Assembly (NCBI RefSeq): GCF_029227915.1
Contig: NC_079881.1
Span: 2,666,001 to 2,730,000, forward strand
Direction of reading: 5' to 3'
DNA length: 64,000 nt
Source: Hydractinia symbiolongicarpus
Lineage: Eukaryota > Cnidaria > Hydrozoa > Anthoathecata > Hydractiniidae
In this document: one piece after another, positions 62,521 to 64,000 of the stretch
Layout of the letters: every line of letters starts with the position of its first letter
Numbering within the stretch: position 1 is the first letter of the stretch
The notes under the pieces: generated by a model
Database searches by the model: none
Told to the model about the DNA's origin: nothing
What the model saw: the letters and a program-made list of their open reading frames with translations, nothing else
Made by a program: the position numbers and the translations under genes

Positions 62521-64000
62521 TGACTTATTTATCTCAATTTTTAAATGAAGCGCTTCCACAGGGCCCAGTGTAATCGCTGAGTTCCAACAATCTTGTCAAA
62601 GTAAGAAGAATGTTATCTCTTGGAGTCCAGTTATCTCACTTATCACATTTATAAGGTCACAGGCCAAAGTTAGTTCAACTAAGTCCCACAGTCAATCATT
62701 TCATTGTTAAAAGCGATATAACTTAGTAATATCGGAAAAATGTCACTAAATACATGTTGGTACGAATATGTAACGCAGCCGTTGTATCTCAAACGGATTG
62801 ATACTGCCACGAAGTCAGTGAGATTTAGTTTTTGAGAATGCCTCTATTTCTCCAGTGCGTGCTAACGGCCAGGATTGGTCCCACAGTAAAGAAAGACTTA
62901 TTCATCTAAATTTTTTAAAAAAGCGCTACCACAGAGTAGAGTGTACTCGCTGAATTCCAGCAATCATGTCGAATTAAGAAAAATGTTATTCCTCGGAGTC
63001 CAATTGGCTCATTTATTGCATTTATAAGGTCACAGTCCAGAATCAGTTCAGTTAAGTCCCACAGTCAATCGTGTCACTGTTAAAAGCGATGCAACATAGT
63101 AATAGCGGAAAAATATCGCTAAATACATGTTGGTACGAATATGTGACGCAACCGTTGTAACTCAAACGGACTGATACCGCTAGAAAGTCATTGAAATGTA
63201 GCTTTTGAAACTGTCCCTATTTGTTCAGCGCGCAATAACAGCTAGGATGGTCCCACAGTAAAAAATGACTTATTGATCTAAATTTTTAAATGAAGCGCTT
63301 TCACAGCGCCCAGTGTAATCGCTGAGTTCCAACAATCATGTCAAAGTAAGAAGAATATTATTTTTTGGAGTCCAGTTGGCTCACTTATCACATTTATAAG
63401 GTCAAAGGCCAAAGTTAGTTCAATTAAGTCCCACAGTCAATCATTTCATTGTTAAAAGCGATATAACTTAGTAATATCGGAAGAATGTCACTAAACACAT
63501 GTTGGTACGAATGTGTGACGCAACCGTTGTAACTCAAACGGACTGATACGGCTGGAAAGTCATTGAAATGTAGTTTTTGAAACTGTCCCTATTTTTTCAG
63601 CGCGCGATAACGGCTAGGATTGGTCCCACAGTAAAAAATGACTTATTTATCTAAATTTTTAAATGAAACGCTTTCACAGCGCCCAGTGTAATCGCTGGTT
63701 TCCAACAATCATGTCAATGTAGGAAGAATGTTATTTCTTGGAGTCCGGTTGGCTAACTTATCACATTTATAAGGTCACAGCCCAAAGTTAGTTCAATTAT
63801 GTCCCACAGTCAATCATTTCATTGTTAAAAGCGATATAACTTAGTAATATCGGAAAAGTGTCACTAAGTAAATGTTGGTACGAATATGTGACGCAACCGT
63901 TGTAACTCAAACGGACTGATACCGCTAGAAAGTCATTGAAATGTAGTTCTTGTAACTGTCTCTATTTCTTCAGCGCACGATAACGGCTAGGATTGGTCCC
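62521..64000 (+). repeat. Final monomers to the window edge (M169-M172)
   Basis: A-type M169, B-type M170 ('gagtagagtgtactcgc' variant), and two further monomers with 'gcgctttcac' or 'acgctttcac'. No higher-order period can be judged from so few. M172 ends at 'ggattggtccc', about 12 bp before its expected end, so the array continues beyond the window. Confidence 0.75.

Larger units (their letters stand above)
1..64000 (+). repeat. Satellite array of 172 tandem ~372-bp monomers
   Basis: The box 'ggattggtcccacag' followed by an A-run and 'gactta' (or a close variant) recurs 171 times after the first monomer, at intervals of 352 to 375 bp (mean 372), always on the + strand. The remaining sequence of every interval is also recognisably the same. 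There is no unique spacer, inversion, transposon or long simple repeat. Monomer families differ by point changes and small indels and are arranged in higher-order repeats listed separately. All ORFs are 88 codons or shorter and recur with the repeat, so I call no gene. The satellite family and species are not recognised. Function is unknown; satellites of this type usually form centromeric or other constitutive heterochromatin. Confidence 0.98.

Noticed and set aside
1-64000. CRISPR array or bacterial repeat region
   Set aside because: Repeats are about 372 bp and directly adjacent with no unique spacers, and there are no cas-like or other bacterial genes.
1-64000. Tandem gene family or rDNA-type spacer repeats
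   Set aside because: No conserved reading frame, tRNA-like fold or rRNA segment is present in any monomer, and stops occur in all frames of typical monomers.

Overview
The whole window is one uninterrupted satellite DNA array. I count 172 head-to-tail copies of a monomer of about 372 bp, all in the same orientation, from base 1 to base 64000. The last copy is cut about 12 bp short by the window edge. I find no protein-coding gene, tRNA, rRNA, CRISPR array, transposon or unique sequence. Monomer lengths run only from 352 to 375 bp, so no insertion longer than a few bases exists anywhere. The open reading frames present are at most 88 codons, recur in step with the repeat and are explained by it. 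Monomers are numbered here M1 to M172, each starting at the base before 'gactta' (or its equivalent) that follows the 'cccacagtaaaa' box.

This is eukaryotic heterochromatin-type DNA (centromeric, pericentromeric or other satellite blocks). By hand count, 1141-1500 is 40% GC with 17 CpG, slightly more than base composition predicts. The array therefore shows no sign of CpG-methylation decay, which fits an insect or other invertebrate better than a vertebrate or most plants. I do not recognise the satellite family and cannot name the species.

Layout: (1) 1-3353, A/B dimers of about 746 bp. (2) 3354-12191, an irregular mosaic carrying six monomers with a shared 16-bp deletion. (3) 12192-23353, a lead-in, then an 8-mer (2976 bp) and two 7-mer (2604 bp) higher-order units. 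(4) 23354-36048, a higher-order repeat of 13 monomers (4855 bp) with an 11-mer variant before it and a broken copy after it. (5) 36049-43269, a 7-mer higher-order repeat of 2608 bp, 2.8 copies, the first two nearly identical. (6) 43270-46384, a copy of the end of region 3. (7) 46385-50709, shortened copies of region 4 and the start of region 5. (8) 50710-58791, two related blocks of 10 and 8 monomers built from A/B dimers. (9) 58792-62520, a 4-mer, then a 3-mer, then three more monomers. (10) 62521-64000, single monomers to the edge.

Nothing here works together as a pathway. The interest lies in how the array evolves: nested higher-order repeats, chimeric monomers that mark unequal crossovers or gene conversion, exchange points that tend to fall in one part of the monomer, a long segment copied in contracted form about 23 kb away, and a conserved near-palindrome in every monomer that could bind a dimeric protein.
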